Numbered from the stretch's first letter, positions 39,015-47,708 are shown. The stretch is 47,742 nucleotides of DNA from Clostridia bacterium (GCA_017433225.1 JAFRHS010000009.1:1-47742); one strand, 5' to 3'. Made by a program: numbers and translations. Notes: generated from the letters alone by a model not told the origin.

Positions 39015-40070
39015 ATGCTGGAAAAGATGTTCTTTGACGTCACGCGCGGCGGCGTCCATTCCCAAATCGACATCTGGGTGACCGACGGTCTGGTCTACCA
39101 CAAAGCCCGTCTGTTCGGCGGCTGGCCTGACGTGAACGCGCGCCCGGACGTTCCCTGTGACTTCAGCACGGAATGGCTCATGCGGCTGTCGCGCCTCAAC
39201 CTCGGCGCCTATGAGTCCCACTACCGCAGCGACCGTCCGGAAGACGTCGTCTGGACCATCCACTTCAAGGAAGCGGGGAAGGACGAAGTCCGTTCGAGCG
39301 GCGTGGGAGCATACCCGCCGGGCTGGGACGAACTGCTGCTCCTCATGGACGAACTGGCACCGGAAGCCGGGTTCATCGACCCGGAACTCATCGAGACCAT
39401 CTACATGGTCTATACCGACGACGAGGAGACCGAGTTCGGACCGCAGCAGTACATGGAAGAGATGTCTCTCGACCGCCGGACCCAGACTCTCCGGTACCGC
39501 CGCGCCTTCTCCGACGACGTCTACACGCAGACGGAGTACAAGAACATGAACGAGGTCTCCATCGGACTCGACATGTGGGACCGGTTCTTTGACGGCGTTC
39601 CGAGCGTCTGTATGGACGATGCCGCACTTGTCGAACCGGCACGCTTCGAAGTCTTTGTCGACCGCCACGACGGCTCCCAGGAGCACTATTTGTGGCATTA
39701 CAGCCGCACCTGTCTGCCGGAGGCATGGCCGCAGTTCATGGGGATGATCGGCCACCGCCTGCAGCTGTCGACGATGTTCATCAACATCATCTCGCCGAGC
39801 CTGTACATGCACGGCGCCCGGCCCGATGAAGTCATCTACGCCACCGTCCGCATCCCGGAGGTCGGCCGCTCCTATTACTACATCACCAACGACAACTCGC
39901 TCCGCAAGGGCGATAAAGTCCTCGTCCCATACGGACCGGAACACATACCTACATCCGGCGAGATCAGCAAGATCGAATACTTCCTGCCGGAAAATGTTCC
40001 CGTCTCCATGGACCAGATCGATCCCATCTTCGGCCGCGACTTCGACGTCGAAAAAGAGATCCGGAAATAA
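39015..40070 (+). CDS. Uncharacterised protein
   Basis: 351 residues from ATG 39015 with AAGGGGGAA upstream. No signal or membrane segment. The N-terminal half has mixed strands with many aromatic residues; MDELAPEAGFIDPELIETI lies in the middle. The last ~60 residues (YYYITNDNSLRKGDKVLVPYG, then SGEISKIEYF) resemble a small SH3/RIFT-like barrel found at the ends of some bacterial proteins. No catalytic motif recognised. It is close behind the terminator of the preceding gene, and I see no separate promoter. Confidence 0.6.
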   Translation: MLEKMFFDVTRGGVHSQIDIWVTDGLVYHKARLFGGWPDVNARPDVPCDFSTEWLMRLSRLNLGAYESHYRSDRPEDVVWTIHFKEAGKDEVRSSGVGAYPPGWDELLLLMDELAPEAGFIDPELIETIYMVYTDDEETEFGPQQYMEEMSLDRRTQTLRYRRAFSDDVYTQTEYKNMNEVSIGLDMWDRFFDGVPSVCMDDAALVEPARFEVFVDRHDGSQEHYLWHYSRTCLPEAWPQFMGMIGHRLQLSTMFINIISPSLYMHGARPDEVIYATVRIPEVGRSYYYITNDNSLRKGDKVLVPYGPEHIPTSGEISKIEYFLPENVPVSMDQIDPIFGRDFDVEKEIRK

Positions 40071-40075
40071 AAAAT

Positions 40076-40107
40076 GACCCTCCAGAGTGTTCTGGAGGGT
40101 CTCTTGT
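40076..40107. terminator. Bidirectional terminator
   Basis: 11-bp perfect stem GACCCTCCAGA/TCTGGAGGGTC (40076-40086 with 40091-40101), between the 39015 gene and the SEDS gene. Confidence 0.85.
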
Positions 40108-40113
40108 TTTTCG

Positions 40114-41595
40114 TTAGTCGCCTTTGTGTTTCTTCATATACGTGGCGCTGTGCGCTGTGCGGTCGGACGCCGGTTTTGCCGCCTTCTTTTTCTTTTTGGC
40201 GGCCTTTTTCTGTGCCTTCATACGGGCTTTCTGGACGCGTTCGGCCTCCTTCTGGGCGGCCTTCTTCTGTGCGTCCCGCTGCTTCCTGGCCTTTTTGGCC
40301 TGGCGCTTGGACATGCCGTCGTTGCCAAGGCGGCCGCGGGTCGGCTCGATCTCACGGCTGGAACGGCTGTTCGAGGAACGGTCCTTCGAATGCTCTTTGT
40401 AGGAAGCGCTGTCGTGGAACGTGTCGTCGAAGGGGGAGCGTACGCCGATGAGTCGGAAGTTCGTCTCCTGCGTCTGGCTGTAGACCGACCGGTAAATACT
40501 GAAGATGAGTCCGAGACCGATGTACAGACTGAGGTTCGCGGAACCGCCGGCACTGAAGAACGGCAGGGTGATGCCGATGACGGGGCCGATGCGCAGGCAC
40601 ATGGCGATGTTGATGAACGTCTGGATGGCGATCATGGACGCGATGCCGAAACCGATGTACTGGGCAGGGCCCGCGATGGCGGCTTTGGCGTCGCGCAGGA
40701 TGCGGAAAATGACGACGCCGATGAGCGCGATGGCAGCGACGCAGCCGAGGATGCCGAGCTCCTCACCGATGACCGTGAAGATCATGTCGGACTCGCTGAC
40801 CGGAACGGCTCCGGACTGGGTGTAAGGCCCTTTGAACAGACCTTTGCCGAGGATGCCGCCGTTGCTGAGCGCCTGGAGACCCAGGTTCTGCTGGTATGCG
40901 GTGGCCGGGTATTTCTCCGGGTCGACGATGACGATGAAACGCTGCTTCTGGAAATCGTTCAGCTGGAACCAGAGCAGGGGGACGGCGGCCGCCGCGAGTG
41001 CAAACACACCGACGATGTACTGCCATTTGATGCCCGCGATGAACAGCATGGCAAAGGCGATGAACAGGAAGACCAGAGCGGAGCCGTCATCGCCGGAAAT
41101 GGCAACGAGGACGAACGGGATGAGTGCGTGCAGAACGAGCAGCGCGACGTTGCGAACACGGTTCAGTTCATCGCGCACCGCATCGAGATGGACCGCGAAC
41201 GTGGTGACAAAGAAGATCTTGACGAGCTCGGAGGGCTGGAAGAGGAAGAATCCGAGGTTGATCCAGGTCCGGGCGTCGGTACGGTTGGAGGGGGCTTCAC
41301 CGAACAGTAAGACGATGACCATGAGTATGATGCCGAGGGCGCCCCATATGTACCAGCTCTTCGCGAAGATGTCGATGTCGATGAGTGAGATGACCATGGC
41401 GATGATGAGGCCCATGAGGACGGCGACGATCATGGCGACGGAGTCTCGGGGGATGAGCGCGCCTTCCTTCATGGTATGCCAGGTGGCACTCGTGACCATC
41501 AGCACACCGGCGGACGACGCCAGGAGGCAGAGGAAGAGGAGGAGCTTGTCCGTGCCCTTCCAGAAATAGACTAAATAGTCTTTGATGTTTCCCAT
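40114..41595 (-). CDS. rodA: SEDS-family peptidoglycan polymerase/flippase (FtsW/RodA/SpoVE)
   Basis: 493 residues, about ten TM helices in the first 390. Family motifs include FQPSELVKIFFV, QQNLGLQALSNGGILGKGLFKGP, SESDMIFTVIGEELG and GITLPFFSAGGSANLSLYIGLG. SEDS proteins polymerise glycan strands together with a class B PBP. The last ~95 residues are a very basic Lys/Ala/Arg-rich cytoplasmic tail that is unusual in length. RodA versus FtsW cannot be settled here, and no class B PBP is adjacent; the symbol is tentative. Its promoter (minus) overlaps the promoter of tsaE. Confidence 0.9.
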   Translation of the reverse strand: MGNIKDYLVYFWKGTDKLLLFLCLLASSAGVLMVTSATWHTMKEGALIPRDSVAMIVAVLMGLIIAMVISLIDIDIFAKSWYIWGALGIILMVIVLLFGEAPSNRTDARTWINLGFFLFQPSELVKIFFVTTFAVHLDAVRDELNRVRNVALLVLHALIPFVLVAISGDDGSALVFLFIAFAMLFIAGIKWQYIVGVFALAAAAVPLLWFQLNDFQKQRFIVIVDPEKYPATAYQQNLGLQALSNGGILGKGLFKGPYTQSGAVPVSESDMIFTVIGEELGILGCVAAIALIGVVIFRILRDAKAAIAGPAQYIGFGIASMIAIQTFINIAMCLRIGPVIGITLPFFSAGGSANLSLYIGLGLIFSIYRSVYSQTQETNFRLIGVRSPFDDTFHDSASYKEHSKDRSSNSRSSREIEPTRGRLGNDGMSKRQAKKARKQRDAQKKAAQKEAERVQKARMKAQKKAAKKKKKAAKPASDRTAHSATYMKKHKGD

Positions 41596-41638
41596 ATATA
41601 CACCTCAAAAGGGGGTTTTCTTCAGATACAATAGATTC

Positions 41639-41667
41639 ATTATAAGAGCAGTATTGCATTTTTTCAA
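41639..41667 (-). promoter_or_regulatory. Promoter of the SEDS gene
   Basis: On the minus strand: TTGAAA (41667-41662), 17-base spacer, TATAAT (41644-41639). It is close to consensus and overlaps the plus-strand promoter at 41654-41682. Confidence 0.7.
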
Positions 41668-41682
41668 GATTACCGATAGAAT
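41654..41682 (+). promoter_or_regulatory. Promoter of tsaE-tsaB-rpiB
   Basis: TTGCAT (41654-41659), 17-base spacer, TAGAAT (41677-41682), overlapping the opposing SEDS promoter. Confidence 0.55.
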
Positions 41683-41726
41683 GTTTCCGAGAAGTATCCG
41701 GGAGACCGGAAAGGGAGGCGACTGAC

Positions 41727-42191
41727 GTGCGGGAATACATCAGTACATCGCCCGAAGAGACCGAGCAGCTCGGCACGGCTCTGGCGGCAGAACTGAGACC
41801 CGGCATGGTGGTCGCTTTTTTTGGCGACATGGGAAGCGGAAAGACGGTCTTTACACGCGGCCTCGCGAAAGGCCTTCAGTGTACGGAACACGTCTCGAGC
41901 CCGACGTTCGCCCTCGTCCACGAGTACGGCGGAGAGCCGCCGCTGGTGCATTTCGACATGTACCGCATCTCGACCTGGGACGAGCTGGATTCCACGGGTT
42001 TCTACGATTACATCGACCAGGGATGTGTGCTGGCCGTTGAGTGGAGCGAGAACATCGAGAACGCTCTGCCGGAAGACGCTGTCCACGTGGAGTTTTTCCG
42101 CGGCGAGACAGACACGGACCGCATCATCCAGGTAACAGGAGCAACCATTCATGAAGATTTTGGCAGTCGACTGCACGGCGAAACCCGCTAG
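41727..42191 (+). CDS. tsaE: tRNA threonylcarbamoyladenosine biosynthesis ATPase TsaE
   Basis: 154 residues from GTG 41727 (AAGGGAGG upstream). P-loop FGDMGSGKTVFTRG, HVSSPTFALVHEY and HFDMYRI are the family's motifs. It works with TsaB, TsaD and TsaC to make t6A37 on tRNAs that read ANN codons. It overlaps tsaB by 41 bases. tsaD is not in this window. Confidence 0.96.
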   Translation: MREYISTSPEETEQLGTALAAELRPGMVVAFFGDMGSGKTVFTRGLAKGLQCTEHVSSPTFALVHEYGGEPPLVHFDMYRISTWDELDSTGFYDYIDQGCVLAVEWSENIENALPEDAVHVEFFRGETDTDRIIQVTGATIHEDFGSRLHGETR

Positions 42192-42873
42192 TGTGGCCGT
42201 TCTGGAGAACGGAAAGGTCCTGAGTTCCGCGTACACGAACACGGGGCTCACCCACAGCCAGACGCTGGTGCCGATGATGGACAGCGCGCTCAAGAATGCG
42301 CAGCTGAGCCTTGACAGCATCGACTACTTCGCCATCAACGCGGGCCCCGGTTCCTTTACCGGTGTGCGCATCGGCGTGGCGGCGCTGAAGGGCCTCGTCT
42401 TCTCCGATGAGAACAACTGTGTGCCGGTCTCCACCCTCGAGTCCATGGCGTACAACGTGACAGGTCTGCCCGGCTCGGAAGACTATGTGGTCTGTCCGGC
42501 GATGGACGCCCGTCGCAATCAGGTGTACACCGCGGCCTTCCGATGGGAAGGGGAAGAGGTGCATCGCCTCATGGAGGACAAAGCCATCCCCGTTCCGGAA
42601 CTTCTGGAGACGCTGTTGGGCTTCGGATGCCCGGTCCTGTTCGTGGGCGATGGAGCCTCACTGTGCTTTGACGCTGCCGCAGAGACAGAACTGACCGCCA
42701 TACTCGCGCCGGAACAGCTCCGGTACCAGAACGCGGTCGCTGTGGCCGCCTGCGCAGAGGCAAAATTGAAGGCCGGTTTTGAACCGGTCGGTTCGGATGA
42801 TATTTTACCCGTCTACCTGAGAGCGCCTCAGGCGGAACGGGAGTTGAAAAAACGGAAGGAGCAAGAGAAATGA
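42151..42873 (+). CDS. tsaB: tRNA threonylcarbamoyladenosine biosynthesis protein TsaB
   Basis: 240 residues from ATG 42151 (AGGAG upstream). N-terminal ASKHA fold: ILAVDCTAKPASVAVLENG, NTGLTHSQTLVPM, NAGPGSFTGVRIGV. It is the non-catalytic partner of TsaD. The start lies in tsaE, and the stop overlaps rpiB by four bases. Confidence 0.96.
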   Translation: MKILAVDCTAKPASVAVLENGKVLSSAYTNTGLTHSQTLVPMMDSALKNAQLSLDSIDYFAINAGPGSFTGVRIGVAALKGLVFSDENNCVPVSTLESMAYNVTGLPGSEDYVVCPAMDARRNQVYTAAFRWEGEEVHRLMEDKAIPVPELLETLLGFGCPVLFVGDGASLCFDAAAETELTAILAPEQLRYQNAVAVAACAEAKLKAGFEPVGSDDILPVYLRAPQAERELKKRKEQEK

Positions 42874-43307
42874 TCGCGATCGGTTGTGACCATGGCGGAT
42901 TTGAACTGAAACAGGAGGTCCTGAAGCACCTCGAAGAGAGAGGCGTCGAGTACAAAGACTACGGCTGCTACAGCCCGGAGTCGGTCGACTACCCCGACAT
43001 CGCAAAAGTCGTCTGTGACGCTGTTGTGGCAGGGGAGGCCGAGAGAGCGTTCCTCGTCTGCGGCACCGGCATCGGCATGTCCATGGCGGCCAACAAGGTC
43101 AAAGGCATTCGTGCGGCCTGCTGCTCTGACACGTTCAGCGCCAAATTCACCCGTCTTCATAACGATGCCAACGTGCTCTGCTTCGGCGGCCGTGTCGTCG
43201 GCGCCGGTCTGGCACTGCAGCTCGTCGACGCGTTCCTCGACACCGAGTTCGAGGGCGGACGTCACCAGCGCCGCATCGACAAAGTGATGGCACTTGAGAA
43301 TGACTGA
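42870..43307 (+). CDS. rpiB: Ribose 5-phosphate isomerase B
   Basis: 145 residues. IGCDHGGFELK at the start, SVDYPDIAKVVCDAV, and the anion-hole motif CGTGIGMSMAANK are typical RpiB/LacAB features. It interconverts ribose 5-phosphate and ribulose 5-phosphate. ATGA overlap with tsaB. Confidence 0.96.
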   Translation: MIAIGCDHGGFELKQEVLKHLEERGVEYKDYGCYSPESVDYPDIAKVVCDAVVAGEAERAFLVCGTGIGMSMAANKVKGIRAACCSDTFSAKFTRLHNDANVLCFGGRVVGAGLALQLVDAFLDTEFEGGRHQRRIDKVMALEND

Positions 43308-43323
43308 ACTTTGAGAGTATAAT
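43294..43323 (+). promoter_or_regulatory. Promoter of upp
   Basis: TTGAGA (43294-43299), 18-base spacer, TATAAT (43318-43323). The -35 box lies in the last codons of rpiB. Confidence 0.5.
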
Positions 43324-43361
43324 AGACGCGTAAGCACAATACTATTTATGGAGGCCACACT

Positions 43362-43991
43362 ATGGGTACTGTTACCATTACCAACCATCCGCTCATCCAG
43401 CATAAACTCTCCATCCTGAGAGATAAGAACACCGGTACGAGAGAGTTTCGTCAGCTCATCGCCGAGCTCGCCATGCTCGAGTGCTACGAAGCCACCCGCG
43501 ACCTGCCGCTGCAGCCGAAACTCATCCAGACTCCCATCGGCCCCTGCAACGCGAACGAGCTCGCCGGCCGTAAGATGGCCATCATCCCGATCCTTCGCGC
43601 CGGTCTCGGCATGGTCGACGGTATCCTGAACCTCGTCCCGTCCGCCAAGGTCGGCCACATCGGCATGTTCCGCGACCCGGAGACCCACGCACCGGTCCCG
43701 TATTACTGCAAGCTCCCGCACGACGTGGAGGAGCGCGACGTTCTCGTGCTCGACCCGATGCTCGCGACCGGCGGTTCCGCCGTCGACGCCATCAACCAGG
43801 TCAAGACGTACAACCCGAAGAGCATCCGCTTCCTTTGCATCGTCGCCGCGCCGGAAGGCCTGCAGGCGCTGCAGGCCGCGCACCCGGATGTCGACATCAT
43901 CTGTGCCGCTCTTGACGAGAAGCTGAACGAGAACGCGTACATCGTACCCGGACTCGGCGACGCCGGCGACCGCATCTTCGGCACGCTGTAA
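43362..43991 (+). CDS. upp: Uracil phosphoribosyltransferase
   Basis: 209 residues. [35 protein letters not shown] and the PRPP motif [16 protein letters not shown] are diagnostic. It makes UMP from uracil and PRPP. Monocistronic, with its own promoter and terminator. Confidence 0.98.
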   Translation: MGTVTITNHPLIQHKLSILRDKNTGTREFRQLIAELAMLECYEATRDLPLQPKLIQTPIGPCNANELAGRKMAIIPILRAGLGMVDGILNLVPSAKVGHIGMFRDPETHAPVPYYCKLPHDVEERDVLVLDPMLATGGSAVDAINQVKTYNPKSIRFLCIVAAPEGLQALQAAHPDVDIICAALDEKLNENAYIVPGLGDAGDRIFGTL

Positions 43992-44012
43992 TTCTTAAAC
44001 TTTAAACAGAAT

Positions 44013-44046
44013 CGCCCCGGAAGTTTAAACTTTCGGGGTGTTTTCT
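44013..44046 (+). terminator. Rho-independent terminator after upp
   Basis: CCCCG/CGGGG (44015-44019 with 44034-44038) extended by GAAGT/ACTTT pairing, then TGTTTTCT. Its loop side contains AAGTTTAAACTTT, one of the repeated operator-like boxes. Confidence 0.7.
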
Positions 44047-44047
44047 A

Positions 44048-44076
44048 TTGCAAAGTTTAAAGTTTAAGAGTATAGT
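44048..44076 (+). promoter_or_regulatory. Promoter of the HTH-aminotransferase gene with operator-like boxes in the spacer
   Basis: TTGCAA (44048-44053), 17-base spacer, TATAGT (44071-44076). The spacer is made of two AGTTTAA half-boxes. Related boxes TTTAAACTTT or AAAGTTTAAA occur at 43996-44007 and 44021-44033. A regulator that binds them would block this promoter; the encoded XRE-type HTH is the obvious candidate. Confidence 0.55.
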
Positions 44077-44115
44077 AGATGCAATAGAATTACATTTACT
44101 CTTTGGAGGTGCCCT

Positions 44116-45597
44116 ATGGCGAGCGTATCGGAACGGATCCTTCAACTCATCAATGAACAGTGCGGCGGAAGCCAACAGGTGTTCGCCGAGAAAACCGGAC
44201 TGACAAAAGGTTCGGTCTCTCAGTATGTCAATGGCAGAAATGAACCGTCGAAAAAGACGGCTGCGAAGATTGCAGAAGCGTTCGACGTCAGTGCCGAGTG
44301 GGTGCTTGGTGCCGAAGAAGAAACGAACGTTGCACCGGCAGCCGGTACATCGCCGAACGAAGGGGAGAAGAAATCGATGAAGCGAGAGTTTGACAAGTCA
44401 GAAAAGCTGGACGGAGTGTGTTATGACGTGCGCGGTCCGGTCCTCGATGAGGCAAACCGCATGCGGGACAACGGCGTCGACATCATCAAGCTGAACATCG
44501 GCAACCCGAAGCCGTTCAAGTTCAACGCGCCGGACGAGATCGTCGTCGACATGATCTACAACCTGAGAGACACCGAAGGCTATTCGGACTCGAAGGGCAT
44601 CTTCTCCGCGCGCAAAGCGATCATGCAGTACTGCCAGCTCAAGCGGATCCCGAATGTCGGTATGGAAGACATCTACACCGGCAACGGCGCTTCCGAGCTG
44701 ATCACCATGGCCATGCAGGGCTTCGTCAACAACGGCGATGAGATCCTGCTCCCGATGCCGGACTACCCGCTGTGGACCGCGTCCATCAAACTGGCGGGCG
44801 GCAAGCCGGTCCATTACCGCTGCGACGAACAGCAGAACTGGTACCCGGACATCGCGGACATCCGCAGGAAGATCACCCCGAACACCACCGGCATCGTCAT
44901 CATCAACCCGAACAACCCGACCGGTTCTCTGTATCCGGAAGAGGTCCTGAAGCAGATCGTGGAAGTCGCGCGCGAGTACGACCTCATGGTCTTCTCCGAC
45001 GAGATCTACGACCGCCTCGTCATGGACGGGAAGAAACACGTGTCCATCGCCTCCCTGATGCCGGACCGCATGTGCGTCACGTTCAACGGCCTCTCGAAGT
45101 CCCACCGCATCGCGGGTTACCGCGTCGGCTGGATGGTCCTGTCCGGCAACAAGAAACACGCACAGGGCTTCATCACCGGCCTGAACCTTCTGTCCTCCAT
45201 GCGTCTGTGCTCCAACGTGCCCGGCCAGTCGGTCATCCAGACCGCGCTCGGCGGCTACCAGAGCGTCGACGAGCTCCTGCTGCCCGGTGGACGTATCTAC
45301 GAGCAGAGAGAGTTCATCTATAAGGCGATCAACGACATCCCCGGCCTCAGCGCCGTCAAACCGGATGCCGCGTTCTATATCTTCCCGAAGATCGATCTCA
45401 AAAAGATCCACATCAAGGACGACGAACAGATGGTCCTCGACTTCCTGAAGCAGCAGAAAGTCCTCATGCTGCAGGGAACGGCGATGAACTGGGACCAGCC
45501 CGACCACTTCCGGATCGTGTACCTGCCGGATCGCCGGACACTGGGGAAAGCGACCGAACGTCTGACCGAGTTCCTGTCGACTTACTCTCAGTATTAA
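44116..45597 (+). CDS. XRE-family HTH fused to an AlaT-like aminotransferase
   Basis: 493 residues from ATG 44116 (TTTGGAGG upstream). Residues 5-65 are an XRE helix-turn-helix (QQVFAEKTGLTKGSVSQYVNG), followed by an Ala/Glu linker (66-87). Residues 88-493 are a full fold-type I aminotransferase: YDVRGPVLDEANRM, INPNNPTG, SDEIYDR, and the PLP lysine Lys328 in GLSKSHRIAGYR. This matches AlaT-type alanine transaminases. An internal ATG (44377, residue 88) has AGGGGAG nine bases upstream and would give the usual 406-residue enzyme without the HTH. The gene probably controls itself through the AAGTTTAAA boxes. Confidence 0.9.
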   Translation: MASVSERILQLINEQCGGSQQVFAEKTGLTKGSVSQYVNGRNEPSKKTAAKIAEAFDVSAEWVLGAEEETNVAPAAGTSPNEGEKKSMKREFDKSEKLDGVCYDVRGPVLDEANRMRDNGVDIIKLNIGNPKPFKFNAPDEIVVDMIYNLRDTEGYSDSKGIFSARKAIMQYCQLKRIPNVGMEDIYTGNGASELITMAMQGFVNNGDEILLPMPDYPLWTASIKLAGGKPVHYRCDEQQNWYPDIADIRRKITPNTTGIVIINPNNPTGSLYPEEVLKQIVEVAREYDLMVFSDEIYDRLVMDGKKHVSIASLMPDRMCVTFNGLSKSHRIAGYRVGWMVLSGNKKHAQGFITGLNLLSSMRLCSNVPGQSVIQTALGGYQSVDELLLPGGRIYEQREFIYKAINDIPGLSAVKPDAAFYIFPKIDLKKIHIKDDEQMVLDFLKQQKVLMLQGTAMNWDQPDHFRIVYLPDRRTLGKATERLTEFLSTYSQY

Positions 45598-45640
45598 GTA
45601 AAATAGTATTGATAATTTTATCAAAAATTATTATGATAAA

Positions 45641-45672
45641 AAGGCAGTTCCTCTCTCGGAACTGTCTTTTAT
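45641..45672 (+). terminator. Rho-independent terminator after the HTH-aminotransferase gene
   Basis: 11-bp stem (45641-45651 with 45658-45668, one G-U pair), loop TCTCTC, then TTAT. It is only 28 bases before the next start codon. Confidence 0.75.
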
Positions 45673-45699
45673 GTGAATGAGAAACAAGGAGAGAAAACT

Positions 45700-47091
45700 A
45701 TGGCTTCCACGAACAGTAAATCGCCCGAAACCAAACCGAGCGGGTCTGCATTTACCGGGAAAATGGGTTACGTCATGGCTGCGGCGGCCTCTGCGGTCGG
45801 CCTCGGTAACATCTGGCGGTTCCCGTACCTCTGCGCCAAATACGGCGGCGGTATCTTCCTGGTCGTCTACCTGATCCTCGTCTTTACATTCGGCTATGCT
45901 CTGCTCATGTCGGAAACGGCTATTGGTCGTATGACAGGGAAGAGCCCCATCGGCGCGTTCAAACAGTTCAGCAACACAAAAGCGTCTGCCTTCGGCGGAT
46001 GGATGAATGCGATCGTCCCGTTCATCATCTGCCCGTACTATGCCGTCATCGGCGGCTGGGTCGTCAAATATCTGGTCGGCTATTGCACCGGCGAGACTCA
46101 GGCTATGGCTGTGGACGGTTACTTTGGAGGGTACATTTCCTCGAACCTGCAACCGGAACTCTTCTTCATCATCTTTGTGCTTCTGACGCTGGTCGTCATC
46201 CTCGGCGGTGTCCAGAACGGTGTTGAGAAGGTCTCCCGCATCATGATGCCGGTCCTCATCATTCTTGCCGTTGTCGTGTCGATCTATTCCTGCACACGTC
46301 CCGGCGCCATCGACGGCATCAAGTACATGTTCATCCCGAACATCCATAACTTCTCCATGATGACCATCGTTTCGGCGATGGGCCAGATGTTCTACTCACT
46401 ATCGCTGGCCATGGGTATCATGATCACCTATGGTTCGTACGTCGACAAGAACCAGGATCTGGAAGACTCCACCACGAAGATCGAATTCTTCGATACGCTG
46501 GTCGCTGTTCTGGCCGGTCTCATGATCATCCCTGCGGTCTTCGCCTTCTCCGGCGGCGACCCCGACACTCTGAACGCGGGCCCGTCCCTGATGTTCGTCA
46601 CCATCCCGAAAGTCCTCGTTTCCATGGGCTTCGGTACTCCCGCGGGCATCGTCTTCTTCCTGCTCGTCTTCCTGGCAGCTCTGACCAGTGCCATCTCCCT
46701 GACGGAGACCTGCGTCGGCACGCTGACCGACGAGCTCGGCTGGGGCCGCGCAAAGTCCACGCTGATCTTCGGCACCTATGCCATCCTTCTGGGCTCCCTG
46801 GCCTCTCTCGGCTACGGCGCGCTCGGCAACCTGAAGATCATCGGCATGCAGGTCCTCGACTTCCTGGACTTCATCTCGAACTCCGTGATGATGCCGATCT
46901 CCGCTCTGGCCATCTGCATCCTTGTCACCCGCTGCATCGGTCTCAAGACCATGGCGGACGAATTCGAGCGCAACTCGAAGTTCAAGAGAAAACCCATCTA
47001 CAACTTCTCGATGAAATACCTCGCACCGGTCGCTCTGATCATTATCCTGATCAGCTCCGTCCTGAGCGCGTTCGGTATCATCAGCATCTAA
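45700..47091 (+). CDS. Sodium-dependent transporter, NSS/SNF family
   Basis: 463 residues from ATG 45700 (AAGGAGAG upstream), about 11 TM helices. The first helix carries ASAVGLGNIWRFPYLCAKYGGG, the family signature with the unwound Na+/substrate site. SETAIGRMTGKSPIGAF follows. Bacterial members such as LeuT, TnaT and MhsT import amino acids with Na+. The substrate is not evident. No strong promoter was seen between the preceding terminator and the start, so expression may depend on readthrough or on an AT-rich stretch at 45601-45640. Confidence 0.95.
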   Translation: MASTNSKSPETKPSGSAFTGKMGYVMAAAASAVGLGNIWRFPYLCAKYGGGIFLVVYLILVFTFGYALLMSETAIGRMTGKSPIGAFKQFSNTKASAFGGWMNAIVPFIICPYYAVIGGWVVKYLVGYCTGETQAMAVDGYFGGYISSNLQPELFFIIFVLLTLVVILGGVQNGVEKVSRIMMPVLIILAVVVSIYSCTRPGAIDGIKYMFIPNIHNFSMMTIVSAMGQMFYSLSLAMGIMITYGSYVDKNQDLEDSTTKIEFFDTLVAVLAGLMIIPAVFAFSGGDPDTLNAGPSLMFVTIPKVLVSMGFGTPAGIVFFLLVFLAALTSAISLTETCVGTLTDELGWGRAKSTLIFGTYAILLGSLASLGYGALGNLKIIGMQVLDFLDFISNSVMMPISALAICILVTRCIGLKTMADEFERNSKFKRKPIYNFSMKYLAPVALIIILISSVLSAFGIISI

Positions 47092-47101
47092 CTAAAACAA
47101 C

Positions 47102-47135
47102 AAAAGAGCAGTCTCGTATGAGACTGCTCTTTTTT
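47102..47135. terminator. Bidirectional terminator
   Basis: 14-bp perfect stem (47102-47115 with 47120-47133), loop GTAT, then TTTTTT. It separates the convergent NSS gene and tRNA-Leu. Confidence 0.88.
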
Positions 47136-47221
47136 GGTGCCGGTGGCGGGGGTCGAACCCGCACGGTGTCACCACCAATGGATTTTGAGTCCACCTCGTC
47201 TGCCAATTCCAACACACCGGC
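47135..47221 (-). tRNA. tRNA-Leu (anticodon CAA)
   Basis: On the minus strand: acceptor GCCGGTG/CACCGGC, discriminator A and encoded CCA (47137-47135). The anticodon loop is CTCAAAA with anticodon CAA, which reads UUG. There is a long class II variable arm (TGGTGGTGACACC) and a T-loop GGGTTCGACCC. All support leucine. Confidence 0.95.
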
Positions 47222-47234
47222 GTTTGCAATGGTC

Positions 47235-47264
47235 ATTATATAATAGGATATAGGACTTATTCAA
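47235..47264 (-). promoter_or_regulatory. Promoter of tRNA-Leu
   Basis: Minus strand TTGAAT (47264-47259), 18-base spacer, TATAAT (47240-47235), 14 bases ahead of the tRNA. Confidence 0.6.
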
Positions 47265-47450
47265 GGAAAAGTTCGATATTTAGTCATGGACAAAGTTTTA
47301 TTTTAAAAACACTTTGCGCATTTTCCACAAAGGCATATTTTGTGGTCGAAATGGGGTAGGGGCCCAAGTCGACACATCATCTAATTACGGTACACTTTTT
47401 TACTCGTTTTTGGGCATTTCAGAGAAGCCGCTTTTTTGAAAAATTTACCA

Positions 47451-47480
47451 TTGACTTTTAGAATTCTCTTCTGTTAATAT
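47451..47480 (+). promoter_or_regulatory. Promoter of the rRNA operon
   Basis: TTGACT (47451-47456), 18-base spacer, TAATAT (47475-47480), with AT-rich sequence just upstream. The 47265-47450 stretch has no gene; it holds small AT-rich hairpins (for example CCACAAA/TTTGTGG near 47324-47343). Confidence 0.6.
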
Positions 47481-47510
47481 ATACAAGCACTCCGCGAGGG
47501 GTGTTCTAAG

Positions 47511-47532
47511 TTATGCGTATTTTTACGCATAA
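47511..47532 (+). promoter_or_regulatory. rRNA leader hairpin
   Basis: TTATGCGTA/TACGCATAA (47511-47519 with 47524-47532), loop TTTT. It lies in the pre-16S leader about 30 bases after the likely transcription start. The leader continues with TTGAAAATTAAACA, a stretch common in Firmicute rRNA leaders, up to about 47708. Confidence 0.55.
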
Positions 47533-47708
47533 TGGTGGACCTTGAAAATTAAACATCAATGAACGAAAAGAACCCTTGAAATTTCTTTTGAAGTTTCGAA
47601 AAACTTTTTCCAGAATCTGGAAACACATGACAGTAATGTCAGCAATAAGATTGAGCTACGAGCTTATCTGAAAATTGATTGAATCGACTTCGGTCGTTTT
47701 GATACCAT

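Noticed and set aside
41727..43307. Frameshift suspicion from heavy overlap of tsaE, tsaB and rpiB
   Set aside because: All three proteins are full length with intact motifs; the overlaps are normal translational coupling.
47265..47450. Possible small gene or CRISPR-like repeats before the rRNA promoter
   Set aside because: No repeated units and no frame with a ribosome binding site; only AT-rich hairpins are seen.
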